Source: Gemmatimonadota bacterium (GTDB lineage: Bacteria; JAAXHH01). From it: 46,621 nt of DNA. Below are positions 25,701 to 34,286 of the stretch, piece after piece. The DNA lies in contig JAPPBT010000007.1 in assembly GCA_026702745.1 (NCBI GenBank), positions 1 through 46,621 on the forward strand, read 5' to 3'. Under the pieces are notes generated by a model. The model saw nothing but the letters and a program-made list of their open reading frames with translations, did not search any database and was not told where the DNA came from. Each line of letters begins with the position of its first letter. Position 1 is the first letter of the stretch. The position numbers and the translations under genes were made by a program.

Positions 25701-27902
25701 TCAAGCTTGCCGATGACAGAAGAGGTTTTGCCAAAGTGGATTTCGAACCACTTAATCAACACTACAAAGGACAGGTTCGCCAGATCCATGTAATGGCTGA
25801 ATTCGCGCAGCGCGGGCTTGAGGACATGGCCGAAGCGCTGCGGCTGGCCATGGACTATTTCAGCCTGAAGCAAGATGATTTCCTACGGCGTTGGCTGCCT
25901 GATCGTGAAAAAGAAACCGAGCGGGAGACCACGCCGGAATCGTGGCGAGCCATCGTCGAGAGTTTGAAAAACTCCAGCCAGCAGAGGATTGTCGCAGATG
26001 ACCACGAACAGCTGAACATGCTGGTTCTTGCTGGTCCCGGCTCGGGTAAGACACGTGTGCTGGTACATCGAATCGCCTACCTCGTACGAGTAAGGCGGGA
26101 GAATCCCCGAGGAATCCTAGCTCTGGCGTACAACCGACATGCGGCCGTTGAGATACGGCGACGTTTGAAGGAACTGATCGGTAACGACGCTCGCGGGATA
26201 ACCGTGCTCACCTGTCATGCACTCGCCATGCGAATCGTTGGTGTCAGCTATCGGGAGCGAGAAAGGAAAATGCTCGACGATGCTGAATTCCGGAAAGTCC
26301 TGCGCCAGGCGGTCGCGCTGCTGCACGGGGAGGGTCTAGAAGAAGAGGCGGACGATCAACGGGACCGTCTCCTCGCGGGTTTCCGATGGATACTGGTAGA
26401 TGAGTATCAGGATATAGGCAAAGACCAATACGAATTGATTTCGGCGTTAGCAGGGCGAACCCTTGAGGATGAGGACCGTAAACTCACCCTTTTTGCCGTC
26501 GGTGACGACGACCAGAACATTTATACCTTCAACGGAGCTTCTGTGGAATTCATCCGGCGATTCGAGGAGGACTACGGACCAAAACCGATGTTCTTGGTCG
26601 AAAACTATCGTTCCACTGGCCATATCATTACAGCGGCAAACGCCGTTATCAATACGGCCCGTAACAGGATGAAGACGCAACATCCCATCCAAATTGATCG
26701 TGCTCGTAAGAAAGTCCCCGAAGGTGGTAAGTGGCATGCACTCGATCCAGTATCTAAAGGCCGTGTACAGATACTGCATGCCAGACGCGATCCGAATTCG
26801 CAAGCCCAAGTAGCAATCAATGAACTGAAACGTCTAGAATCACTCTCTCCAGACTGGAATTGGTCCGAATGTGCAGTAATCGCGCGCGAGTGGAAATTCC
26901 TGGATCCTGTAAGGGCGCTCTGCGAGGTCTCAGGAATCCCGGTACACTTGGGAAATGAAGAAATCCCGAGTTTCTGGCACCTGCGTGAGACACGACTGTT
27001 TATCGACCAGTTGTATCACCGAGAAAGCCGATCGGTGAGCAGTACAGACCTTGCTTACTGCTTGAATACTGTACCCACAGGACCTTGGAAGGAACTGATG
27101 CAGTCGGCGTTGGAAGATTTCGCGTTGGAATCAGGTGTAGGGGAGGTGCCTTTAGATCACTTCATGGAGTGGCTTGCGGAATGGGGACGTGAGGCTCAGC
27201 GGCGCCAACATGGCCTTTTGCTGCTTACGGCACACCGTGCAAAAGGTCTGGAATTTGAACATGTAGTGGTGCTTGACGGCGGATGGGACAAAGTCGATAA
27301 ATGATGAGGATCCTGATGCACCTCGCCGGCTCTTTTACGTGTCTATGACCCGTGCTAAACAGACCCTTGCAACTGTGCGTTTTCAAGGCCCTTCCTCAGT
27401 GGGCCATTCCGGGCAGCGAAATCTCGTACAGGAACCGGATTCCCCAGTATACGCCGGAGATTTACGTTCACTGCCTTTTGCCTTTCCGATCAATGGATCG
27501 ATTCTTTACCGACCAAAGGACGGAGCACAGAAGCCAACCCGTGAACTCGCACGTCAATACCGGCGTCCCAGTCTGCGTGAAGTAAACTTGGGGTATGCGG
27601 GACGATTCCATACCAATCACACAGTCCACCATGCAATCTCGGCCCTGTCGCACGGCGATCCACTTACAACACAGATCACCGAGCACGGAGCCTGGGAACT
27701 TCTCGACCAAGAAGGAACGGTGGTTGGGCGTCTTGCCAGGACGTTCGATCCTCCAGGTGGGACAGTGTGCAGTTCTGCGTCTGTATTTGCGATCGTGTCC
27801 TGGAGCCGCGAGGCATCCGATCCTAATTTCCGTGAAGGCTTGAAATGTGACACATGGGAGGTAGTAATCCCGGAACTCGTATTCGATCCGAAGGCTGTTT
27901 GA
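22733..27902 (+). CDS. Exonuclease-RecQ-UvrD fusion helicase, interrupted by a frameshift
   Basis: One chain of about 1,720 residues once a single-base shift near 27297-27304 is bridged. Residues 1-140 form a DEDD-type 3'-5' exonuclease-like domain: DLE (13-15), GHNLIDFD (63-70), D127 in NNPELDA. A Cys/His cluster (Cys254, Cys259, Cys262, His266) may bind zinc. A RecQ superfamily-2 helicase follows: PTGTGKS (312-318), DEAH (415-418), LTATA, QEAGRAGRD (604-612). After a helical middle comes a superfamily-1 UvrD/PcrA core: AGPGSGKT (1100-1107), DEYQD (1223-1227), GDDDQNIYTFNGA, ENYRST, TAHRAKGLEF. The frame then stops (TGA TGA from 27302); the neighbouring frame continues PDAPRRLFYVSMTRAK, motif VI, and runs 190 more residues to 27902. 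The gene is markedly poorer in G+C than its neighbours, suggesting transfer. Likely role: DNA repair, restart or anti-mobile-element defence; not proven. Confidence 0.85.
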
Positions 27903-27953
27903 ATAAATCTTCGGAGATTACCGGCAGCTAGCCCGCTAGTCGTCGAAGTGACT

Positions 27954-28613
27954 CTACCCCCCCTCCTCCACCATGGGCACGAACCTTACGCCGCCGTGGT
28001 GTACCTTGACCGCCTCATCACCCGACCGCGTCACGGAATACAGCTCTTCGCCAATGGGGAGGACCATTTTACCACCGTCCTTCAACTGTCCGAACAGCGT
28101 ATCGGGCAACACATTGGGCGCCGCCGTCACCATGATCCCGTCGAAGGGCGCATGCGCGGCCCACCCTTCGTAGCCGTCACCGATCCGGAAATGGATGTTG
28201 TCGCAACCCAGGGATTCCAGGGTCTCCCGGGCCCGCTGGCCGAGGACGGACAACCGTTCCACCGTGTATACGGACCGGGCGAGGTGGGCCAGGATCGCCG
28301 TCTGGTAACCCGATCCCGTTCCGATTTCCAGGATCCTGTCCGATACGCTCACATCGAGCAGCCGGGTCATGAGCCCCACGATGTAAGGTTGGGACACGGT
28401 CTGTCCCAGGTCTAGCGAAACGGCGCAGTCTTCGTAGGCCTGCGACCGGCACGCCTCGGGAATGAACCGGTGTCTCGGTACGGCGCGCATGGCCTCGATC
28501 ACCCGGGGTTCGTCGAGACCGCGACCACGGATCTGCTCCTCGATCATCCGTTCCTGTGATGAAACGGGTACGACAACCGACTCGATCTTTTTGAAAAAAC
28601 GGGATAGCAGCAT
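27954..28613 (-). CDS. pcm: Protein-L-isoaspartate O-methyltransferase
   Basis: The 219-residue protein carries the PCMT signature: RMIEEQIRGRGLDEPRVIEA, VPRHRFIPE, LGQTVSQPYIVGLMT (substrate-binding loop), and the S-adenosylmethionine site RILEIGTGSGYQTAIL. It methylates isoaspartyl residues in damaged proteins so they can be repaired. The ATG at 28613 gives a 22-residue basic and hydrophobic lead before the usual start; a start at the internal Met23 is possible. No strong ribosome-binding site is seen at either. Its convergent neighbour, the helicase, ends 51 bases away with a small AATCT/AGATT hairpin (27906-27919) between. Confidence 0.92.
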   Translation of the reverse strand: MLLSRFFKKIESVVVPVSSQERMIEEQIRGRGLDEPRVIEAMRAVPRHRFIPEACRSQAYEDCAVSLDLGQTVSQPYIVGLMTRLLDVSVSDRILEIGTGSGYQTAILAHLARSVYTVERLSVLGQRARETLESLGCDNIHFRIGDGYEGWAAHAPFDGIMVTAAPNVLPDTLFGQLKDGGKMVLPIGEELYSVTRSGDEAVKVHHGGVRFVPMVEEGG

Positions 28614-28743
28614 GGTCCGTTCAGTCTAAGGGGACCACCAGGTCGGAGCAAGGCAAATCAAGGTAGGCCGACGACTCGTAATCCGGGCGAATCGTAACGT
28701 ATTCCGGAGTGTGCGCGGTACCGCCCGGACCCGCGTGCCCCGC

Positions 28744-28772
28744 TTGACACGACCACGCCGAAACACTATGTT
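28744..28772 (+). promoter_or_regulatory. Candidate strong promoter of the metallo-hydrolase gene
   Basis: A perfect TTGACA (28744-28749), a 17-base spacer and TATGTT (28767-28772). It lies about 60 bases before the ATG at 28840 and so argues against upstream in-frame starts. Confidence 0.6.
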
Positions 28773-28839
28773 CTCCGGTGCCTGTGAGCCCATGAAGAAC
28801 GGACAATTTGAGCTGCTGTGCTCAGAAAGGACCTCCCGC

Positions 28840-29631
28840 ATGCATCCCTTCGAAGACCTGCAAGTGCCCGCCGGAAGCGTGGGCATCCACTGGTTCGGAC
28901 AGAGCTCATTCGGCCTGAAGCATCCGGACGGCACAGTGATCCAGGTCGATCCCTACAATCCCCGTGAAAGACCCGCGGACCGCTTCGTCCATACACGGCC
29001 GCCCCTGGATGAGGGAACCCTGAAGACCGACTACGTGCTCCTGACACACAACCACGGCGATCACACCTGCGTGGAATCCCTGAAGCGGCTGGCGGCCGCC
29101 TGGCCGCAGGTCCGCTACGTGGGACCGGTCGAGTGCATAAACGCGCTGAAGGAAGCGGGGCTGAACGCCGGGAACATGACGATCGTAACGGCCGGCGACA
29201 CCGCCGAAATGGGGTCCTCGAAGGCGCACACGGTGTGGGCCAAACCCCAGGCGGGACTGCCCGAGGACGGCATCGCGCCGCCCGACGTGCAGCACCTCGG
29301 TTACGTCGTCGAAATGGGACCGGTCCGTGTATACATTTCCGGCGACCCGGTCAACACATTCGCCGACCACGAGTCCCTGCTCGCGCCGGTAAGGGACCTG
29401 CGGCCGCAGATCGGGTTTCTGACCAATCATCCGGACGAGGGCGAATTCCCCTACTTCGACGGATCGGCCCGTATCGCGGTTTCCCTCGGCCTGAAGACCG
29501 CCGTACCCGCCCATTACGCCTGTTTCGTCGCACGGGACTACGATCCGCGGGAATGGGCTTCCCATCTGCCGGAAGGCGGACCGGAGCCTCTCATCATACC
29601 GTACAACCAGTCCACCGTGTACAGCCCCTGA
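28840..29631 (+). CDS. Metallo-beta-lactamase-fold hydrolase (UlaG-like)
   Basis: The 263-residue protein (from ATG 28840) has the HxHxDH motif THNHGDH (His70, His72, Asp74, His75) and an early HWFGQSSFGL strand with IQVDPY, the layout of UlaG-like lactonases such as L-ascorbate-6-phosphate lactonase. Later metal ligands are in YISGDPV (Asp) and PAHYACF (His). It probably hydrolyses a lactone or phosphodiester in the cytoplasm. The frame is open upstream to 28711, but a promoter with perfect -35 lies inside that stretch, and AAAGGA precedes ATG 28840, so this start is preferred. Its stop codon lies in a 16-base direct repeat. Next genes on the strand are a dehydratase and a DapA-type lyase. 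Confidence 0.82.
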   Translation: MHPFEDLQVPAGSVGIHWFGQSSFGLKHPDGTVIQVDPYNPRERPADRFVHTRPPLDEGTLKTDYVLLTHNHGDHTCVESLKRLAAAWPQVRYVGPVECINALKEAGLNAGNMTIVTAGDTAEMGSSKAHTVWAKPQAGLPEDGIAPPDVQHLGYVVEMGPVRVYISGDPVNTFADHESLLAPVRDLRPQIGFLTNHPDEGEFPYFDGSARIAVSLGLKTAVPAHYACFVARDYDPREWASHLPEGGPEPLIIPYNQSTVYSP

Positions 29632-29662
29632 GGCCGGGGTGCACTTCAGCCCCTGAGGCCGG
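29622..29662. repeat. 16-base direct repeat over the metallo-hydrolase stop
   Basis: cagcccctgaggccgg is found at 29622-29637, where it includes the TGA stop (29629-29631), and exactly again at 29647-29662. Confidence 0.85.
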
Positions 29663-29681
29663 CATTCATCCGGCGCACATG

Positions 29682-29837
29682 GGGTCGCGGCGGACCGAGT
29701 CGGGTAGCGCGGCGGGTAGCGGCGGACCGCGGCCGGCCGTGGCGGGTCGCGGCGGACCGAGTCGGGTAGCGCGGCGGGTCGCGGCGGACCGAGTCGGGTA
29801 GCGCGGCGGGTCGCGGCGGACCGCGGCCGGCCGTGGC
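29682..29837. repeat. G+C-rich interleaved tandem repeat (A-B-A-A-B)
   Basis: Five adjoining units: three 32-base A units (29682-29713, 29744-29775, 29776-29807) and two 30-base B units (29714-29743, 29808-29837). A and B share their first half (gggtcgcggcggaccg) and differ in the second. The A units are identical to one another. The array makes up most of the 277-base gap before the next gene. Arg/Pro-rich open frames through it on the minus strand are artefacts of composition. Confidence 0.92.
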
Positions 29838-29908
29838 GGGGCACATCGGACCGAAGTGGCCGGCCGCGAATCCCGGTGCAATCGTAAGGCAATCGCAATG
29901 CACGTGCC

Positions 29909-31006
29909 ATGCGCATAACCGGCATCGATCTCGACGCAGTGGACGTGAACGGACAACATCACTGGGTGTTCGTGCACGTCCGGACCGACGATGGATTGGA
30001 CGGACTGGGTGAGCTCAATCCCTCGGCGCCGAGGCAAGCGGTCCTGGACGCGCTGCGGGAATTAGAACGGGAGGTCATCGGCAGGGACCCCCGACGGATC
30101 GAACAGCTGACTGCACAGTTGAAACCCCCTGCGGAGGACCGGCCCGCCGTGCACGCTCTCTGTGCACTTGAGCAGGGGCTGTGGGACATCCTCGGGAAGT
30201 CACTGGACGTCCCGGTATACGCCCTGCTCGGGGGCAGGTGCCGCGACAGCATCCCCGTATACGCCAATGTCACGCGCGCTGCGCTGGAGGGCACGCCGGA
30301 CGACTTCGTCCGACAGGCCAAGGGCGCCGTCACGGACGGACATACCGCGGTGAAGATCGCGCCTTTCGACGGCCGATTCGGCGCCGGCAACGCGCTGATC
30401 GACCATGGACTGCAGTGCGTTCACGCCGTGCGGGAGGCCATCGAGCCCGAAATCGACCTGCTCCTCGACTGCTACGGCCGTTTCTCGCTGGATGAAGCCC
30501 GACGGATCGTGGATGGTCTGCGCGGGGTCGAGCTGTACTGGCTTGAGGAGCCGGTGGCGGAGCGGGACCTGGAAGGCTACCGGAAGATCAGAATGGAAAC
30601 CGGTTGGCGGATCGCCGGCGGGGAACGGGCCATGCTCATCGAGGGATTCTGGCCCCTCTTCGATCCAGATGCTATGGATGTCCTCATGCCCGATGTCACG
30701 ATCGCGGGCGGCATCGGCGAACTCAAGAAGATCGCCTCAATCGCCGAAAGCAGGGGGCAACTGACCGCGCCGCACGGTCCCTTCGGACCGGTTGCGGTCG
30801 CGGCGCACGTGCAGGTCATGGCCTCCCATCCGGGATTCCTCATCCTCGAATACGCCTGGGGACAGGTGCCCTGGCGCGAAGGGCTCGTATCTCCCGCGGA
30901 ACAGGTTGTAGGCGGCCGGATTGATATCCCCCGGCGACCGGGCCTCGGCCTGAGCCTGGATCCCGGCGTCGTGGAGGCCTGCCGCGTCGATCCGGCAGCG
31001 ATCTGA
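29909..31006 (+). CDS. Mandelate racemase/muconate lactonizing enzyme family dehydratase
   Basis: The 365-residue enolase-superfamily protein has the capping domain (to about 125) and barrel with Asp187 (LLLDCYGRF), Glu213 (WLEEPV) and Glu239 (AGGER) as magnesium ligands, and His289 (APHGPFGP) as general base. Lys149 in TAVKIAPF matches the first Lys of the K-x-K motif, the second being Ala, as in several sugar-acid dehydratases that rely on His rather than Lys. It probably dehydrates an aldonate. It precedes a DapA-type lyase on the same strand, a pairing seen in non-phosphorylative sugar-acid pathways. The ribosome-binding site is weak. Confidence 0.87.
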   Translation: MRITGIDLDAVDVNGQHHWVFVHVRTDDGLDGLGELNPSAPRQAVLDALRELEREVIGRDPRRIEQLTAQLKPPAEDRPAVHALCALEQGLWDILGKSLDVPVYALLGGRCRDSIPVYANVTRAALEGTPDDFVRQAKGAVTDGHTAVKIAPFDGRFGAGNALIDHGLQCVHAVREAIEPEIDLLLDCYGRFSLDEARRIVDGLRGVELYWLEEPVAERDLEGYRKIRMETGWRIAGGERAMLIEGFWPLFDPDAMDVLMPDVTIAGGIGELKKIASIAESRGQLTAPHGPFGPVAVAAHVQVMASHPGFLILEYAWGQVPWREGLVSPAEQVVGGRIDIPRRPGLGLSLDPGVVEACRVDPAAI

Positions 31007-31027
31007 ACCGAGGCTACGCGTTGAACA

Positions 31028-31105
31028 GCCACCGGATCCCGGTACAACGGTTCCGCGACTGCTGGTTCCGCGGCCACCAATTCCACCGCCGCTGGTACAA
31101 CAGTC
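31028..31105. repeat. Degenerate 15-base tandem repeat
   Basis: Units such as gctggttccgcggcc (31061-31075), accaattccaccgcc (31076-31090) and gctggtacaacagtc (31091-31105) follow at 15-base steps, with weaker copies back to 31028. They occupy the leader of the DapA-type lyase gene. Confidence 0.5.
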
Positions 31106-31128
31106 ATCTTACGAAAGGAATCTGATCC

Positions 31129-32061
31129 ATGCAAACCGAAGCACTTTACAACACGCTCGACTCCGTTACCGCGATTCCTATTGTGCCCTTCCGCGGCGGC
31201 GCTATCGATTTAAACGGCCACCGCAGGAACATCCGGTACCTGATGGAGCACAACCATCTCGACGGGAACAGAAAGCGCGTGATCGGGATCGCGGGCACGA
31301 GCCTGATCCACCACTTCTCCTCCGAGGACCAGATGCGGGTCATAGAGGCCACCGGGGAAGCGATGGGAGACGACGGGTTCCTTATGTCCGGCATCGTGCC
31401 GAATCCCCTTTCCCAGGCGGAGGAGTTCGTACGCAGGCAGTCGGTCCTTCCCCGTCCGCCGGACGTGTATCTCATCATGCCGCTCACCGGCGTGGCCGAC
31501 CACGCGGCGACCTACGACGACTACATGGCCTTCGCCGAGCGGCTCGGCACGGATTGCGGCGCGCGCTTCCTGCTGTACATGCGATCAGCGGACTATGTGA
31601 GCCCGATTATCCGGCTGGTCAATGATTCGCCCCACATGGTGGGTGTCAAGGTAGGTACGAGCGAAGAAGAAGTCACCCCGCTCATCAAAGGCATCGGCGA
31701 CACCGGCATCGTCATGTGGGGGATCGGTGACCGGAGCACCCGGGCCGCCGAACTGGGCGCCCGGGGGCACACCTCGGGCACGGCCATCGTCGCCGCCCGT
31801 TCGGCCGACGAGATCAACAACGCCCAGCGCCGCGGTGACTACGCGGAGTCGGCCCGCGTGGAAGCGCTCGTCGCAGACCTCGAACACCTGCGGTTCATGA
31901 ACGGCCGGCAGTACAACTACTCGGCGGTGGTGGAAGCGATGATCATCGGGGGCTGGGAGGACGTAGCGGCAGGCGAGGGCGGCCCGTTCAATCCGCGGAT
32001 TCCGCGGGACATCGCCGCCCGCGTGGCCGAGGCGGTGGAGCCGCTGCGGGCCTACCACTAG
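31129..32061 (+). CDS. DapA-family (dihydrodipicolinate synthase-like) lyase
   Basis: The 310-residue TIM-barrel protein belongs to the N-acetylneuraminate lyase/DapA family. The Schiff-base lysine sits in MVGVKVGTSEEE, and the catalytic Tyr aligns with LLYMRSADY, though the usual YNxPxR motif is changed. The substrate-carboxylate loop reads IAGTSLIHHFSSEDQ where true DapA has GTTGE, so lysine synthesis is unlikely. Members of this kind cleave 2-keto-3-deoxy acids or dehydrate them to oxoglutarate semialdehyde. Position right after an enolase-superfamily dehydratase supports that role. AAAGGA lies ten bases before the ATG. It converges on the transporter gene with only 19 bases between stops. 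Confidence 0.85.
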   Translation: MQTEALYNTLDSVTAIPIVPFRGGAIDLNGHRRNIRYLMEHNHLDGNRKRVIGIAGTSLIHHFSSEDQMRVIEATGEAMGDDGFLMSGIVPNPLSQAEEFVRRQSVLPRPPDVYLIMPLTGVADHAATYDDYMAFAERLGTDCGARFLLYMRSADYVSPIIRLVNDSPHMVGVKVGTSEEEVTPLIKGIGDTGIVMWGIGDRSTRAAELGARGHTSGTAIVAARSADEINNAQRRGDYAESARVEALVADLEHLRFMNGRQYNYSAVVEAMIIGGWEDVAAGEGGPFNPRIPRDIAARVAEAVEPLRAYH

Positions 32062-32080
32062 GCGACCAGTTCCGGACTCC

Positions 32081-34105
32081 CTAATACACGATCTGCGAAA
32101 TCGCCTTGGAGATCAGCGCGATTGCGATGGCGATCATGCCTATGAGTCCAATGCCGGCCCCGTAGCCGGCCAGCACAATGGGCACGTACGACATCCATTT
32201 CTCTTCGCCGAAGCGCTTGGTGAAGTAGTAGCGCCCCAGGATCGCGCCGAAGAAGGTGGGCAGGGTCTGCCAGAGCGGCATGGCCATGCCGCCGACCAGG
32301 CCGTAGAAGAAGAGGGGCGAGCCGCCGACCAGCGTGATCAGGCCGAAGAGCCCTCCCGTGATGCCCAGGCCGGCGATAATGTACTCGATTTTGATGATAT
32401 CGAAGATGAACGTGATGCCGCCGGGCAGGGTGGACTTCACCCAGATGGTCCGCATGGCCGCGTTGAGGGGCCACATCTTCTGCACGTAGGGATAGGCCGA
32501 CGACGGGATCGGGTTGAGTTTCCATACGAGCGAATAGAAGATGAAGCTGCAGACGAACATCAGGATGGTGGTCACCGCGGTCAGCTTGACCACACTGCCG
32601 AAGGTCGTCTTGGTAAGGTCAAGCTGCTTGAAGGTCTCGGCCACCTTCCCGTGCTCGAAGATCGGTATCGGAGCGAACCACACGTCGACGCCCCGGTAGC
32701 CGGACAGCAGGAACGAGGCTTCCTTGACGAAGGGAAAGGAGGTGCCGTAGGGCGAACCCGTGATGCCGATCATCCGGGCTCCAATGTAGGAAAACACCGG
32801 CGACCAGAGGAATCCGAAGATGACACTGATCCACCAGGGAAAATCGGGGATCAGGATGTAGAGGATGACCACAAAACCCGCCGTGCTGACGAACCAGAAG
32901 ATGAAGACGAGCCAGATCGGCAGGTCACCCCGGCCCTTCGGCGTCGGTCGCACTTCCGTTTCCCGGTCGGGATCTTCCCGCCGCTCACGATTGGATTTCA
33001 GTATGGCCCGGATGGTCGCGGTGAACCCCACGATGCCGATGACGAGGGAGGCGCCGATGGTGAAGCTGAGCCAGAAATCGATATTGTTGGATATCTGCGT
33101 CGGGATCAGCGACATCCCGGGCTCCCAGGTAGTCAGGATGCCGTTGTGGTACAGGAGCGGATTGGCAACGAGCGCAATCGCCGCAGACGACACGAAAGTG
33201 CCGATCACGACCCAGTAGGGCAGGACGAACCCGGCCAGGAGGGTGCCGAGATCGGTGCCGATACCCACCATGGTCGCCGGCAGCACTTCCCTTAAGCTGG
33301 TGGTGAAATCGATGAAGGGAATGGGCAATATGGTGATGGGCGTGACCAGGAACGTGCTGGACAGGATGGGGATCATCACGTACAGGAGTCCCCACGATAC
33401 GCCGATCACGGACCCGATGCTGAACGCCCGCCATCGCCAGCCCTCCCGGTTCTGCGACGTTTCGGCCAGCGCCGTGGCCCCGCCCGCGTGCACCCGTGCC
33501 AGGGGGAAGGTCAGCCGTTCCACGTCGTTGGTGACCCGGAAGAGGATGTACCCCATCGAGTAGGAATTGACGGCAAAGAGCAGCGTCACCGCGGTGAGGA
33601 CCAGGACGGGCACGAACCAGTCCATGTGGAAGAAGGTCCGGCTTGCCATCGCGGTGGAATCGAGGGTCGGAACGACCCAGGTGGGGATCAGCGTGGCGAT
33701 GCCCGTGGCTTCCGGGGACTGCTTGTAGTACTGCTCCCAGATCAGGTGGGCGAAGGGACCGCCGGTGATGCCCGTGTTCATGGCGTTCCCCGCGGCAGCC
33801 AGCCCCGCCGCGGCCCAGTACAGGATCATGATCTCCTGCCGGGTCATCTTGACGAGGGACCGCTTGGCGATCTCGAGGAACAGGATGACGGTGACCCAGT
33901 CCGCCGCGCCGGTCTGCCCCCCCGTCACCAGGCTGAGATAGATCGAACCCGGCAGCATGACGAACCCGACGAACAGGCAGGCCCAGATCGTCTTCAGGTT
34001 GAATCCCGGCAGGTAGGGTTCGTCCGCTTCGCCGAACAAAGCGGTATCCGGATTCTGGTACTGTTCCGGACTGTCTTCCCTCAGTTCCTCTTCACGGACG
34101 GACAA
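32081..34105 (-). CDS. Multi-pass OPT-like transporter
   Basis: This 674-residue protein is very hydrophobic, with roughly 14 membrane segments beginning at about residue 38 (TIWACLFVGFVMLPGSIYL) and a charged cytoplasmic loop near 370-395 (KSNRERREDPDRETE). General make-up and glycine-rich helices resemble the oligopeptide-transporter (OPT) superfamily proteins found beside sugar-acid genes in uncultured bacteria; I cannot name its substrate. The start is TTG at 34105, favoured by CAGGAGG six bases upstream. A good promoter lies at 34238-34265. It may import the peptides or sugar acids consumed by nearby enzymes. Confidence 0.7.
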   Translation of the reverse strand: MSVREEELREDSPEQYQNPDTALFGEADEPYLPGFNLKTIWACLFVGFVMLPGSIYLSLVTGGQTGAADWVTVILFLEIAKRSLVKMTRQEIMILYWAAAGLAAAGNAMNTGITGGPFAHLIWEQYYKQSPEATGIATLIPTWVVPTLDSTAMASRTFFHMDWFVPVLVLTAVTLLFAVNSYSMGYILFRVTNDVERLTFPLARVHAGGATALAETSQNREGWRWRAFSIGSVIGVSWGLLYVMIPILSSTFLVTPITILPIPFIDFTTSLREVLPATMVGIGTDLGTLLAGFVLPYWVVIGTFVSSAAIALVANPLLYHNGILTTWEPGMSLIPTQISNNIDFWLSFTIGASLVIGIVGFTATIRAILKSNRERREDPDRETEVRPTPKGRGDLPIWLVFIFWFVSTAGFVVILYILIPDFPWWISVIFGFLWSPVFSYIGARMIGITGSPYGTSFPFVKEASFLLSGYRGVDVWFAPIPIFEHGKVAETFKQLDLTKTTFGSVVKLTAVTTILMFVCSFIFYSLVWKLNPIPSSAYPYVQKMWPLNAAMRTIWVKSTLPGGITFIFDIIKIEYIIAGLGITGGLFGLITLVGGSPLFFYGLVGGMAMPLWQTLPTFFGAILGRYYFTKRFGEEKWMSYVPIVLAGYGAGIGLIGMIAIAIALISKAISQIVY

Positions 34106-34237
34106 CGCGGGCCTCCTGAAGCGGCACAGCCGTTAAATCACGCAACATGTTGTACGCCAAGTAGTTACAATGTATACACATCGACGCTGACTGCGGGGGA
34201 TTCACCGGATTTCGCAAGTTCGGATAACAAGTCTGAC

Positions 34238-34265
34238 AAGATAGGACGCCTTATACCTCTGTCAA
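34238..34265 (-). promoter_or_regulatory. Candidate promoter of the transporter gene
   Basis: On the minus strand a perfect TTGACA (34260-34265), 16-base spacer and TATCTT (34238-34243). The leader would be about 130 bases. Direct repeats CTGACAAG and CTGTCAAG (plus strand) overlap the promoter and could bind a regulator. Confidence 0.5.
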
Positions 34266-34286
34266 GGTGTATTTCGTGCCCGAACC

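Noticed and set aside
27290-27310. Programmed +1 frameshift like that of prfB in the helicase
   Set aside because: The AAA TGA site lacks a slippery CTT-type codon and a Shine-Dalgarno just upstream; an indel is simpler.
27906-27919. Small hairpin AATCT-TCGG-AGATT after the helicase as terminator
   Set aside because: Five-base A+T-rich stem without a T-run is too weak to call.
29682-29837. Possible CRISPR array
   Set aside because: The units adjoin without unique spacers and alternate between two types; no cas genes are nearby.
29641-29925. Arg/Pro-rich open frames on the minus strand across the G+C-rich repeat
   Set aside because: They translate the same repeat in three frames, have no ribosome-binding site and resemble no protein; they reflect composition only.
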